In this document: positions 1 to 10,365 of the stretch, piece after piece
How the letters are laid out: the number at the start of each line of letters is the position of its first letter
Numbering within the stretch: position 1 is the stretch's first letter
Source of the DNA: Stenogyne calaminthoides
Lineage: Eukaryota > Streptophyta > Magnoliopsida > Lamiales > Lamiaceae
Length of the DNA stretch: 64,000 nt
Direction: 5' to 3'
Assembly: GCA_037126765.1 (NCBI GenBank)
Contig: JBBCBC010000025.1
Location: 14,130,175 to 14,194,174 of the forward strand
The notes under the pieces: generated by a model
What the model was told of the DNA's origin: nothing
Seen by the model: the letters and a program-made list of their open reading frames with translations, nothing else
The model's database searches: none
Translations under genes and position numbers: made by a program

Positions 1-154
1 TCTAATAATCTTTTTTCACCTACATTTCCCATATAAAATAAACCGAATAAATTCCAAGATTAATGCATCACTAAGATGATATATTGAAGGAATGATGACC
101 AGTTTACCGGCTGTTATACAAAGGGGCCAATTGGCTTGAACCCCCATCGCATAA

Positions 155-425
155 GAGGGTGTTTGGGGAAAAAAAAAGCTTTTGAGGAAGTGACTTGGTT
201 TAGTGATTGTGAAAATAATTGTTTAATGGTAATATTGATGAGTGTTGTAAAAAGCATGGGTCGAGTGTTTGGTAAAAGACTTGAATGAAGTAAATTATAG
301 TTAGAAGCATACATCTCTCCATTTTTATATTATGATCTAAATGATTAATTTAAGCAGAAGCATTATATTTGAAAGCCCTCAAATCTACTTTTTAAGCAAA
401 AATATTATCTCTTACAAACACCCCC
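155..425. repeat. Tourist-like MITE
   Basis: The ends are inverted (GAGGGTGTTTGG on the left, ACAAACACCCCC on the right) and flanked by TAA on both sides, the target duplication typical of PIF/Harbinger (Tourist) elements. There is no coding potential. The family is assigned from the end motif and the 3-bp duplication only. Confidence 0.5.
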
Positions 426-428
426 TAA

Positions 429-1084
429 ATACCATATGCCATTGCTTGAATAATATCTTATCATAGGCACAAACCTTGGATAGTACTTAGAATTTTTAGC
501 CAAATGGGCTATGGCAGATTAAAAAAATAACAGTCATTCAGAAAAATGGAATATAGCCACTTCTTATTTTATCCTCAATGTTCTTTTGACATGAATAGAG
601 AACCCCAGGACTATTGTCTCTGGACATTTAGTGGGTAGAGCAAGAAACCGGAGGGTTGAGAAACTTGTTTCTTTAACCTCTGAATGTCAAGAAACAAATT
701 AATGATAAGAATAGTATGAAAAGGTAACTATTATTTTATGTTTTCTTACAAAGTGGCTATTTTCAGTTTTCTCTCATTCAAATGACTAGCTTCCAGATAT
801 TTGCATTACCTTGGATCCTTTATCATGAATTTCAATGTTTGATGGTGATACAATTAATTTATTGTCATTTTATTATTATTATAGTTAAGGCCTTCTAAAT
901 TCCAGTCTTCAATAAACAACTCGTGGACTTTATAGCTTGTGGGATGGGCTAAGTTAGGGTTTAGGTTTTGAGTCTTATTTATATTGCATTATTTTATGTC
1001 GCTGGGGCATCCAGAGGGATCATAGAATTCGGGAAAAGGCAATTGTTGCTTGGGCAGGATTTAATCTTGTAAAACCTTTTATAT
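429..1084. other. intergenic or intronic, nothing recognised
   Basis: AT-rich sequence. It may be intron or upstream sequence of the gene whose last exons lie at 1642-2512, but I found no further exon here that I can defend. Confidence 0.4.
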
Positions 1085-1086
1085 TA

Positions 1087-1359
1087 TTCCCTCTGTCCAC
1101 CAATTTTATGCTTGATGTGGTGGACGCACATATTAAGAAAAAGGTAGATAAAGTGGATAAAGTAAGGGTATTATAGGGTATTGTGGGGTCCATTTATAAA
1201 TAAAGTGATTGTTTGTGATTGAAGTACAATGGCATTTGAAGTAATTAAGTGATGGTTGTGGGATAAAGATAAAGTAACTTTTTTCATAAAATGAATGTGC
1301 ATAAAATTGGTGGACGGACGAATAAGGCAAGTGTGCATAAAATTGGTGGACGGAGGGAG
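1087..1359. repeat. Stowaway-like MITE
   Basis: The inverted ends read TTCCCTCTGTCCACCAATTT on the left and, reverse-complemented, CTCCCTCCGTCCACCAATTT on the right, bounded by TA dinucleotides as in Tc1/mariner-derived Stowaway elements. The right terminus is duplicated: its GGTGGACGG end occurs at about 1311 and again at about 1345. A diverged relative with the same internal words (for example GGGTATTGTGGGG) lies at 34493-34754. Confidence 0.75.
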
Positions 1360-1641
1360 TATATGTTTATTGTTTTCTTGTTTCTTGGCCATTTTACTCC
1401 ATCAATTTGGTCCAATGTACTGGATCATTTCCATGTGTGCTGGTTAGAAACTCAATTTCTTGTTATTTTAACTGCATTTAGCAATGTATTGCAGTCAAAA
1501 AGCTTGATTCTGAGAAGTGAAAACAAGAGATATCGTCCCGTTTTCTTCCGGAAGGTTAGAAAATGAAGATGCCTTGAACTCTTTTAACTTCCAATTTTGG
1601 CATTTTGCTTTTAAATTATAATTATTCGTAAAAATACACAG

Positions 1642-2512
1642 GAGGATCTGGAGAAGTCCCTGTCAAGAGCTTCACATGATCAGAAAAGGATGAATCCTAG
1701 GCTGAGGCAAGGAGATATACAGGTTTAGTTTCCATCTGGCCTCGTCCTCTGAATAATATTCCCTCCTTTTCATAATAAGTGTCGTTTTATTGGTTAAATT
1801 TTGTTTCTAATTATTGTCACTTTAGCTATTTTTTCCACATTTTGTCTAATCTCTCTTAACTTTTAACTAATGTTATCTTTTAGGATTTGTTTAGGGTTGG
1901 CTGAAGATAAACATGTCAAAAAAAATTGTTCCTTAATTTAATACAAATTATTTAAAACGCCACTTATTGAAACATAGGAAGTACACTCCTTTTCTAAAGC
2001 AAATACTTCTATGCACCAGTTGCATCGTTCAACTCAAGTGCGTTTTTTAATTGTATTAGGTGTTTTACTAAAAGGTATTAGTTGGTCAATATTAGCTGTT
2101 TTCACTTTACAATATTAGTTATGAACCAGTTGCACGGCGCAACTGGTGCAGCCAAGTGTTACTCTTTTTCTCAAAACCAATTAGCTATTATTTGTTCACC
2201 TTATTGTGATTGTTTGTGGTAGGTTGCTGTTCTTGAGGATATAATTCAAGGGATGAAGGTACAGAAACACCAGGAAGTTTTCTTTAAACCTATCTAATTA
2301 CTTTCTCATCATTATCCCAACGTTACAAATCAATTTGAATGCCTTTTTATCGTTAATTTGATTCTATTTTCAATCAGTGCATGGAAAATCAGACCAGAAT
2401 TATCACCAAAATTTGTTTTTGTTTGCAGGATAGTGCAGAGTCATCATGGGAGGATGTCGTATTCATTCCTCCAGGTTTTGATGTTTCGACAGATCCATCC
2501 CGAAAACAGTGA
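1642..2512 (+). CDS. 3'-terminal exons of an unrecognised plant gene
   Basis: Three exons with consensus splice sites join in one frame: 1642-1722 (acceptor ACAG, donor GTTTAG), 2223-2258 (acceptor GTAG, donor GTACAG) and 2429-2512 (acceptor TGCAG), ending in TGA at 2510-2512. They give a 66-residue C terminus that starts EDLEKSLSRASHDQ and ends DVSTDPSRKQ. The first part is polar and helix-like; the last exon contains SSWEDVVFIPPGFDV. All three exons have lengths divisible by three, so introns are phase 0. Upstream exons must exist beyond this point or outside the window; I could not identify them. I do not recognise the family. The first intron holds a MITE (1759-1981). The duplicated segment at 2549-2777 is probably 3'UTR. 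Confidence 0.6.
1759..1981. repeat. Stowaway-like MITE inside an intron
   Basis: The left end TTCCCTCCTTTTCATAATAA and the right end (reverse complement CTTCCTATGTTTCAATAAG) are inverted and flanked by TA. The next inner stretch, AAGTGTCGTTTTA, is mirrored by TAAAACGCCACTT. It lies between exons 1642-1722 and 2223-2258. Confidence 0.65.
1997..2165. repeat. MITE-like inverted repeat with GCACCAGTTGCA ends
   Basis: TATGCACCAGTTGCATCGT on the left is mirrored by GCGCAACTGGTGCA on the right. The end words resemble the TGCAC-rich termini of the family at 33849-34083. A related segment (TATGCACTAGTTGTATCGTG) lies at about 48264 in the XTH intron. Confidence 0.4.
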
Positions 2513-2548
2513 GCAAACCGATTACTGGAGAGTCCATTAGTTCTAGTT

Positions 2549-2777
2549 AGAGCTTTTATTTTGGGCTCTTGCTTAAATTGTTGCTCTGGTAATGAAGAAT
2601 TGTGAAGGCTACTTTTAGCTTCTATTTGCATCATTTAAGGCTAAAACGGTAATTTTATATATCTAGCCATTGGTTATGATGCCGAATACCGTCTATTTAG
2701 GCTTTCATTTTGGGTTGTTGCTTAATCTGGAAATGAGGAATTGTGAAAGTCATTTTTAGCTTCTATTGCATCATCTA
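2549..2777. repeat. direct duplication in the probable 3'UTR
   Basis: A segment of about 85 bp at 2549-2637 recurs, diverged, at 2698-2777. Both contain TTTTGGG, a GAATTGTGAA core and TTTTTAGCTTCTATT or a close variant followed by GCATCAT. It directly follows the stop codon at 2512. Confidence 0.55.
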
Positions 2778-4861
2778 ATATAAAATAATTATATTTCTAT
2801 TTTTTATCATATACTATTAATTAATTATATATTTTTATTTTTTATAATGTAAATCCATGTTTGTTCTCCCAGGCACGGGTTGGGATAGAGGATTAAGAAG
2901 GCCTGCTGAAGCCTTAGTTTCGTATTTGTTTTTAGCTTAATAAAAATAAAATCACCGCTTCGCAAAATTGCAATATAATCTGGATTTTTGGAGAATGATA
3001 AATAAATCACCACCTTCAAAATTGTTGCAAATTAGGCTTGCAAACAATTCTTTTTGTGTCCGGATATGACATGCTCAATCAATGTAACCATCCCTTAATT
3101 CAAACGTCGTTATTTTGCATAAAGAAAAGTTAACTAAGAATACTACATAAGATAAATGGGCACAAAGAGTATTGCCAATAAACCTAATTTGAGATAATAT
3201 TGAAAAGGGTAATTCTTGGTGGGCAGAAAAGATTATTTTAAACTTGGTGGGCTTGATTGAGGGCAGATTCTTGGGTGAGCTTGACTGAGGGCAAATGTTT
3301 TTTAATGATTCTGTCATTGACAGAATTTGCCATTTAGCACATCCCTATTTAAAAATGGTGATTAGACTGCAAGTATTGAAAGATGGTGATTTTATTTGCA
3401 ATTTTGTATATTCAAATGTTATCAAAGATTACCAAAGACAAGCCCGACACAACAACGGTCGAAATATGTTGTTCACCAAAATACACAATCAGTGTGCCAT
3501 GTGTACAAAAATATGTCAATCAACAGCTTCCAGCGAAAAAAATGGGCAAATGATCGGCACATGATCGAAACAACGTCGTTTAAGGCATTTTTCAATCATT
3601 TGGAACTGAATTGACTAAATTTTAATATATATGGGAAACAAAACAAATAAACAAATGAATATTTATTTCCAAATAATTTGGGTAGGCTAAATATACATGG
3701 AACTAAATTAAAAATAGATAATTATTGGTCATTTCAATAAAGGTAAAAAGTTATAAGACATGTGACGAGCATATAACCGAACGAAGTCGTTTAAGGCATT
3801 TTTTGGCCATTTGAGACTGAATATTGACAAAATTTGAATATATATGGGATTAAATAAAAAAACACAGATAATTATGAGACCATTTCAATAAAGGTGAAAT
3901 GTTATGGTACGGAAATAGTTTAAATTCCTCAAAAAGATTACAATTTAAATACTTCCACATTTAATTTGATTTCTTGATTCTGAAAAAAAAAATCAAATTT
4001 TATTTTAGGAGTAAGTCTCCAGTAAAATTTATTCATAATATGAAATTTATATCATTACACTTAAAAATTAATATAATTATACTTATCAATTGATTTCACC
4101 ACACTTATAAACTAATATTATTATTAAATGTTGATTTATAATTATAGTGATATCTATTTATAAATATAATTATATCAATTTTATTTTATGAACAAATTTT
4201 ATAGGAGAGTTTGTATTAGTTTAGTGGGTAGTATAATTCATCTAAGGGATTTTTGTTCCACCAACCATAGCAAGACTACGTATATATACAAACTATGTCC
4301 AGAAGTTAGAATTACTTTTACGTAATAAAAATATGAAAATATGCTTTATGAATCGGCTTGCTCGCATTTTCTAATGACTCTAGCCTCCAACTTTTATGCC
4401 TCCTACCACACTAAACCAATCAATTTGCTTCAATCATAATATGAACCCGTGGTATATTATAATAACTAGCTATGTTTTGTTATAACCTACTATAGGGTTC
4501 TTATATATATTCCTTTATTTTAATTCCTTTTGGAGTGGTGTGAGGTTGTGACCGGTGGTTGAGAGAAATCTTCTTTGGAAAAATTATTAATATTTACAAA
4601 TTTTTAATGCAAATTATTAATAATTACAAGTGGGATTGCATATATTGTAAAAATTGCATACGAAAGTGTAAATATACTTATATATATGTGCACTCATTTT
4701 ATACCTATTAGTAAGTTGTAATTTTAAAATATAACTATCGGTGAGTCTCCCAATTTCTTTTTTGCTTAATTTGTTATCTTTCACTTATAGGATTTCTTTT
4801 ACCTTTTATTTATATCGATCTAGCTACTTATATTGGGTTTCAATATATTAAATAATAATTA
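2778..4861. other. gene-free AT-rich stretch with a diverged direct repeat
   Basis: No gene seen. A segment beginning CGTCGTTTAAGGCATTTTT (about 3572-3760) recurs at about 3783-3915, each copy containing ATATATATGGGA and then CATTTCAATAAAGGT, so this is a diverged tandem duplication of roughly 210 bp. The rest is AT-rich, unstructured sequence. Confidence 0.5.
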
Positions 4862-5352
4862 TATTATCATGGCAAAAACTAGTATGCAATATTGCATATA
4901 AGCATTACCGTGCAATCTGCCCAAATACGTTGTTTGTCTTTTGTGAATCCGCACAGCCCAGCCCCAACCCATTCTAATTATTATCAGCGCAGATCGGAAA
5001 AGTGAGAACCAAAGCTCACAGAATGCCGCGAATGCAAAACTTGGCGGTCACGGACGCGGTCAGATTTCTTCTTCTTCCTCTTCTCTTCAGAATGTTGGCG
5101 GATCTCACACGCTTTCTTCTTCCTCGTTTGTGCTCTAATTTTCTTTTTCGCTCCGATCATTGAATGAAATCAGATTGTTCAATTTGAATTTTTGGTGTGG
5201 ATTCTGGGAGAAGAATAGAGAATATGTGTGTGGTGTTTGGATTACCCCTCAACACAAAGTGTGTGATGAAATTCAAATCCTTCTGCACTCTTTTCACGTT
5301 GTTTCTGTAAATCTGTAATTTTGGACTGGGGATTTTTTTCACGTTTGTACTG

Positions 5353-5580
5353 GTTTTTGTTCATGTAGTAACACTTTTTGCTCATATGGTAACACTCTTT
5401 TTGTTCATGTAGTAACATGTCAAGTTGTTCTTTAAATTTGTAATTTTGGACTGAGGATTTCTTTTTGCGCTTGTATTGGTTTTGTTCATTTGGTAACACG
5501 TTTTTCTTCATAGGGTAACATTTTTTGTTCATGTAGTAACACATGTTTTTTTAGTAATATGTAACATTGTTCACATATCG
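5353..5580. repeat. minisatellite of GTTCATGTAGTAACAC units
   Basis: Irregular repeats of TTTTTGTTCATGTAGTAACA (variants CTCATATGGTAACA, CTTCATAGGGTAACA) inside Mutator-like copy 1. Equivalent arrays lie at about 21325-21520 (copy 2) and 56420-56780 (copy 3), with different numbers and orders of units. Confidence 0.7.
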
Positions 5581-5630
5581 TCGTAAATTGTAGTAACACA
5601 CAAAAATTTGACAAAAAAAATAAAAAATTA

Positions 5631-5701
5631 TGTGTTCAGTAGGAATTGAACCTGCGACCAAGTTCATTAACAATGAACCTAAACCACTAGGCTACAACAC
5701 A
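5631..5701 (-). other. 71-nt tRNA-like segment, copy 1
   Basis: On the minus strand this reads as a tRNA-like fold. TGTGTT at the 5' end pairs with AACACA at the 3' end. An A box, TAGCCTAGTGG, matches the Pol III consensus TRGYNNARNGG, and a B box, GGTTCAATTCC, matches GGTTCRANYCC. A five-pair anticodon-like stem GTTCA/TGAAC encloses the loop TTGTTAA, with GTT (Asn) in the anticodon place. Copies at 21729-21799 and 56827-56897 have exactly the same 71-nt length. It lies inside a transposon and has a mismatched T stem, so I take it as tRNA-derived, not as a working tRNA gene. Confidence 0.6.
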
Positions 5702-5907
5702 TATTTGATAAAAATATCCTTCTATAAATACATATGCACCCGCCCAACCTGAAACCCACTGCCCACACCCTGCCCACCGCCCGCGCCTGTGCCCGACCCG
5801 CCTGCTCACGCTGACTCGCGAAATTTATACCATTTTTTCCTTATTTATATTGTATTACACATAACACTAGTGTGCAATATTTCACACAAGACATTTTCTA
5901 TTATCTT

Positions 5908-6838
5908 TGAGTAGGTTTTTTATGCACCGTACCATTCAAGTGTATATTTTAAATATGCGATTTATTTTATTAAAAAATTGCATATTTCAGTATAGAATAA
6001 ATTATATGTTTTAAAAATATTTTTGAATGGCACAATGCACCTAATGCATATAAGACTTTGATCATTATTACTAAGGTTATTTGTAGATTACTATGTTTAT
6101 ATATAGTTGTTTTCAATCATTATTGCTCGACACGTAGGTGCACAAGCTGATGCATATATAATAATATTTAATAAAAATAATTAATATTATTCAATAAAAA
6201 TAATTAATTTTAATCGACTAATACATTTTAATAAAATAATTAATATTATTTAAAATGAATTTGAATTGCATGATGCAATATAAAAGTCTGGTTGTTTTAA
6301 GACGGTTGATTAATGTTCAGAAAATGACATTTTCTTTTTTCTCTAGAATTCGAAAATTAAATATTTTAAAATGTATACGAGTATCATTATGTAACATAGA
6401 GTTGGATGTCGTGGGTTGCATTTAAGAAATGCTTTTGAGTTTTCATTTTCGAATAGATGAGTGCACAATGCACCTGGGTGAATACAGACTTGGCTAAATA
6501 GTAAAAATTGTGTGAAGTCGTAATAAAAAGTGTTTGGTACGATGAAAAAAGTGAGTATTATTATCAATATTCAAAATTATTTCTTTAAAGATTAAAGGTA
6601 TCACTTAATACGTTTTCCATTAAAAAAAAAAGAAAAAATTGCCATCTCAAAATAATTGATATGGGGGTTGGGGGGGTTTCAACTTATATTATTTTTATCC
6701 TTAGTTTAAAATTTAAAGGGTTTCGTATTTAGTAATGTTGGGTGGAGATGTTAATAATTCGACCGTTGTTTAAAATGAGAGTATCAATTTTAGGTAAGGA
6801 ATTTTTTATTAGAGAAATAAAATACTTTATCCATCCTA
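5908..6838. repeat. AT-rich stretch with MITE relatives, no gene
   Basis: At about 5908-6062, TTATGCACCGTACCATTCAAG is mirrored by TTGAATGGCACAATGCACC and then ATGCATATAAGAC, which places it in the same family as the MITE at 33849-34083. A further end with TGCACAATGCACCTGGGTG lies at about 6458-6495. No coding sequence seen. Confidence 0.45.
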
Positions 6839-7065
6839 TATCATTTTCCGAAAAAACATATATGCAATATTGCATAATGTGATTTATGTACAATTAGCCC
6901 AAATTAGATATTTTTATTTTTATTTCTTGTGGGTCATTCCAGCCCGTTGCGGATTCGGCAATTCCAAACTTCTTCATCGCGATTTACCAGATATTGCAGC
7001 GTCACGGTTCTAGGTTTTCTTCTCTTCTCTTGTTCCTTTTCTTTCTTTCTCTTCTAAGGACGAAG

Positions 7066-8918
7066 TGTTAGGATTATACTGAAAAGTATGCTTTTACTTT
7101 GTATAATCGAAACTGAATTTTCAGACTTATTTACTGAAATAAATTGGTTATCACTGATGCTTTAAATATGATTGAATGTTACATATATTTACTGCATAAC
7201 TGTTCAATAATTAAATGACGTGTTACATCAGTAGTTAATTTAGTGATACCGGATCACGAAAGATTAAATTAACAAATCCCTTGTAACTAAAAAAGTACGC
7301 CATTCACGACCGGATGGAAATGAACAACCATCGCGAAAGGTTGAGGTGTAAGGCTCGATTGGTTTGTCTTGACCAAGAGATTACACTTAGTGCATGACCG
7401 ATCTTGTTGAATAGGACCTCTACAGTGGATAAATTCTTCGAATCGAACAAGGAAGAATTAGACCTCGATGGTTCGTTGTTTCTTAACCTTCGCCCCTTAA
7501 ATAGGATTACGTGGGATTGGTAACTATTGCTTTGACTTATCATGGGTAGCTTAATCGGAGAGATTCAATACTTTTTATCTTGGGCAATATTATTGGTCAC
7601 ATGTGATTGCTAAGATTTAATACGGAAGAATCGTGTTGCAAGCACGCTTGCTTGATTTGCCCCTTGGGAGGTTCATAAGTTTTATCATACCAAATCTTGC
7701 AAAGTGGAATTAGTTTCCCAGATGGATAATAATGTTGAACAATTCCTCGACCAAGGACAAAAGATATTAATTAACGGAAAGCTATTTCAGTAGCTTGAAT
7801 TAATTAATGGGCTAGATAATCTTAAACACGGGAAATAATGACCGGGAGCCATATTGACTGTAATATGGGTTAAGATGGATGGTGCAATATTAATTATGTA
7901 GTGGGATTAATTAATATTTATGGGCTTGAATTATATTGTGGCTCAATATTAGATATTCAAGATCCATTAGAAGGTCCAATCTTAATTCTCTTAAAGGCCC
8001 CCTGAGTAGTCCAACATATAGTCCAATAACTGAAAAATGTGATTAAAATAAAATAAATATTGTTGCTTATATTTCTCTAATTTTTCGAAAATTATGGATA
8101 AAAGAGGGAGAAAGATTTTCTTTGAATTTTGTTATGGAATGAAGATATGTATTCTTGGAATACGAGATTATCTCATTAAATTCAAGAAATCTCCCACTTG
8201 GTTATCTATATAGTAAATTTCGAAATTTTGAAAATATAGTGGGCAAGAAAGATTTTCTTGATTTTCTTGAAAAGATATTATGGAAGATATGTATTTCTTG
8301 AAATACAAGGATATCTCATAAATTCAAGAAGATCCAAATCTTGGATTCTTGTGACACTTAATTTTCGAAAAACATCCATAAAATAGAGGAGGTGGAATTT
8401 TGTGGAATATTTTAATTATGGAAAAAAGAATATATGGGATATATTCAAGATTTCTTAGTGACCAAGAAAAGTCTTTTCCCACATTGAAAAATCACTAAAA
8501 ATTTCGACCAACCTCCTCTTATAAATAGGGGATGATTAGTTAATTCCCAAGTACAATTCCATGTGCTGGAAATATTAGCAAATCCACATAAGTGGTGCAA
8601 CAAAGTTTATTTTTTCCTTTTGTTAATTGTTCGCGAGTATCCTTCCACCGGATTGTCGAGCAAGGGCTAAGGGAATACTTGGGAAGTCCTTTTGGTTAGT
8701 CCGTCCGACCAAAAGCCAACGCCATCCCGAGAGGTACGTTCACGTAAACCCGTAGATTCCGCATGCGTAGGTTTTACGTGGCTTTTTATATGCATGATAT
8801 GTTGTTGCAATTATTATTTGAATTAATATAGGATTAATTCATGCTAGTAATTATTAATGAATTAAATTTGTATTTAAATATTCACCCGAATAGATCTGTC
8901 TGAACTCATTCCCCAACA
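7066..8918 (+). repeat. copia 5' LTR (first of three)
   Basis: It runs from TGTTAGGATTATACTG to TCATTCCCCAACA, about 1.85 kb, and is nearly identical in most of its length to 17323-19163. The U3-like part has internal direct repeats (the GAAAGATTTTC / GAAGATATGTATT / TCATTAAATTCAAGAA block at about 8110-8200 recurs at about 8250-8335). A TATA box lies at 8520-8527. Downstream of the end is a PBS-like CATCAAAGCC. Confidence 0.85.
8520..8527 (+). promoter_or_regulatory. LTR TATA box
   Basis: TATAAATA followed by GGGGATG, inside the first LTR, about 400 bp before its end. The same box is at 18770-18777 in the second LTR. This is the expected position for the element's own Pol II promoter. Confidence 0.65.
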
Positions 8919-10365
8919 ATCGCATCAAAGCCACTGCTTTGGCTCAATTTTTAAATTGTAATTTAATTAAGTGGACATTAAATTTGAAATTGGATAGTAG
9001 AACTGTTAGATCTGCTTTTGCGTATCCAATTGTCATGGATTTTAATATTTTATTTTTGCATGCATATAAAAGCGTGGGTTTTTAATTCGATTCGCTTGGA
9101 TTTGTTTTCACTCGTGAAAAATCCACGAGTAGACTAGGATTTGTTTGACTTGATCAATGTAATAACTAGTCTAGATCTAGGTTTATTTATTTTTTGTAAA
9201 TAAATTGTAACTGGATCGAAACGAAAAATACGAAGAATTAAAGGATGAAATCGAAATCCGCGTAATCCGGGCGCTTGTACATGGGCATGGGAGGCGCAGG
9301 CCGGCGCCCGAGATGAGGGGCAGCGCCTGGCGCGCTGGCCCAGTCGCTCGAGGACGAGATGATGTCGATCTGCCGAACGATACTGTGGCGCCGCTGAGGT
9401 CGCAGGCGGGAGGGATACGGCGAGGCGGCGCCATGCTGATGCGCGGCGCTGCGACGTCACGACTCTCGCCGAGGCGTGCCGAGACCTTTGGCGGACTGGC
9501 GGGCGGTCTTAGCGAGGTCGCTTAGGTCCCCCAGCCAAGTGGCCGGCGGATCTTGGCGCAGCATCCCATTGCGGAAATTTGGCGTGGCGGTTCGAGACGG
9601 CATTTTTTCGAGACGAACGAGGGGAGAAATTCGAGACGTGTTTCTTCAAGATCAAGCCAAGAAAAATCAAACCATGACAATTGGATAATTTGTGCCCAAT
9701 ATGTTTATTTTTTTTTTTTTTGCTTTTGCTTGATTTATTTCTTTATCTTATGCTTTATTTAATTTGTTTAAATGTGTTTTTGCATGAGGGTTGCCAAATT
9801 GAAAAATCTCAACTTCAAAATTACTATGTATGTTTTAAATAATTAATTGACAATTTTATTCCTGGATAATAAAATTGAATTAATTTTGACCTCCTTGATT
9901 TATTTATTTGTGAATTCTTTTGGAGAAATTCCCCAACCAGACGGTCAAAAGATAGGTTTCACATGAATGAATTCCAAAACGGATGATTGTGGGTTATTAC
10001 TAGTGGCGGCGATGATGACCCTCCCAACGAGGCTCGATCAAAGCAAAATAGTAATCATGTATTTAATCATGGTTATTACTTAGGTATAAAATTGATATGC
10101 ATATATTTTCTCCGTCCCCGTCAATTTTATATTGGTCAAGTGGGAGCCAACTATTAATCTGGATATTAAAGGTTTGTAAATCGTTTTGTTTGTAGCTCGC
10201 TTGAATGTGTTTAAATAATGACCCACCCAACGCGGGCTTATTTAAACTGCTTTTGAGATGTTGGGCATGCGTGTTCATATTTTTTTGAGATTTTAATATG
10301 ATGCATGTGATCAAACCTTGTGATATATTTGTGCTTATGCATATTATTGTTTATTTCAGTACATC
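8919..10365 (+). other. copia untranslated leader
   Basis: It begins just after the LTR with CATCAAAGCC, a damaged initiator-tRNA-Met primer-binding site; the second unit keeps a better CGGTATCAAAGCC at 19166. A very GC-rich stretch (about 9260-9600) sits in otherwise AT-rich sequence. The leader ends at the gag ATG at 10366. Small open frames in the GC-rich part are not conserved between the two leaders, so I do not call them genes. Confidence 0.6.

Larger units (their letters stand above)
4871..5898 (-). mobile_element. non-autonomous Mutator-like element, copy 1
   Basis: The element is about 1.03 kb. Its left end is GGCAAAAACTAGTATGCAAT; its right end, reverse-complemented, has CTTGTGTGAAATATTGCACA. 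The subterminal inverted alignment extends about 40 bp on each side. The flanks are TATTATCAT (4862-4870) and TATTATCTT (5899-5907), eight of nine bases alike, which fits a 9-bp Mutator-type target duplication. Read on the minus strand the order is end, CCCGCC-rich tract, 71-nt tRNA-like segment, an array of TGTTACTACATGAAC units, pyrimidine and purine tracts, end. There is no transposase. Copies 2 and 3 (6848-21973 and 56048-58684, both interrupted) share the same order. The strand given is that of the tRNA-like segment. Confidence 0.75.

Noticed and set aside
5242..5544. Frame encoding repeated MLLHEQK / CYYMNK motifs
   Set aside because: It is the translated minisatellite; the frame is not kept in the other two family copies.
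5631..5701. A working tRNA-Asn gene
   Set aside because: It lies inside a transposon family, has a mismatched T stem and the other two copies lose the anticodon stem; the resemblance is better read as tRNA-derived.
9134..9688. Open frames of 70-108 codons in the GC-rich copia leader
   Set aside because: They are not conserved in the second leader copy and follow from high GC content, which lowers stop frequency.
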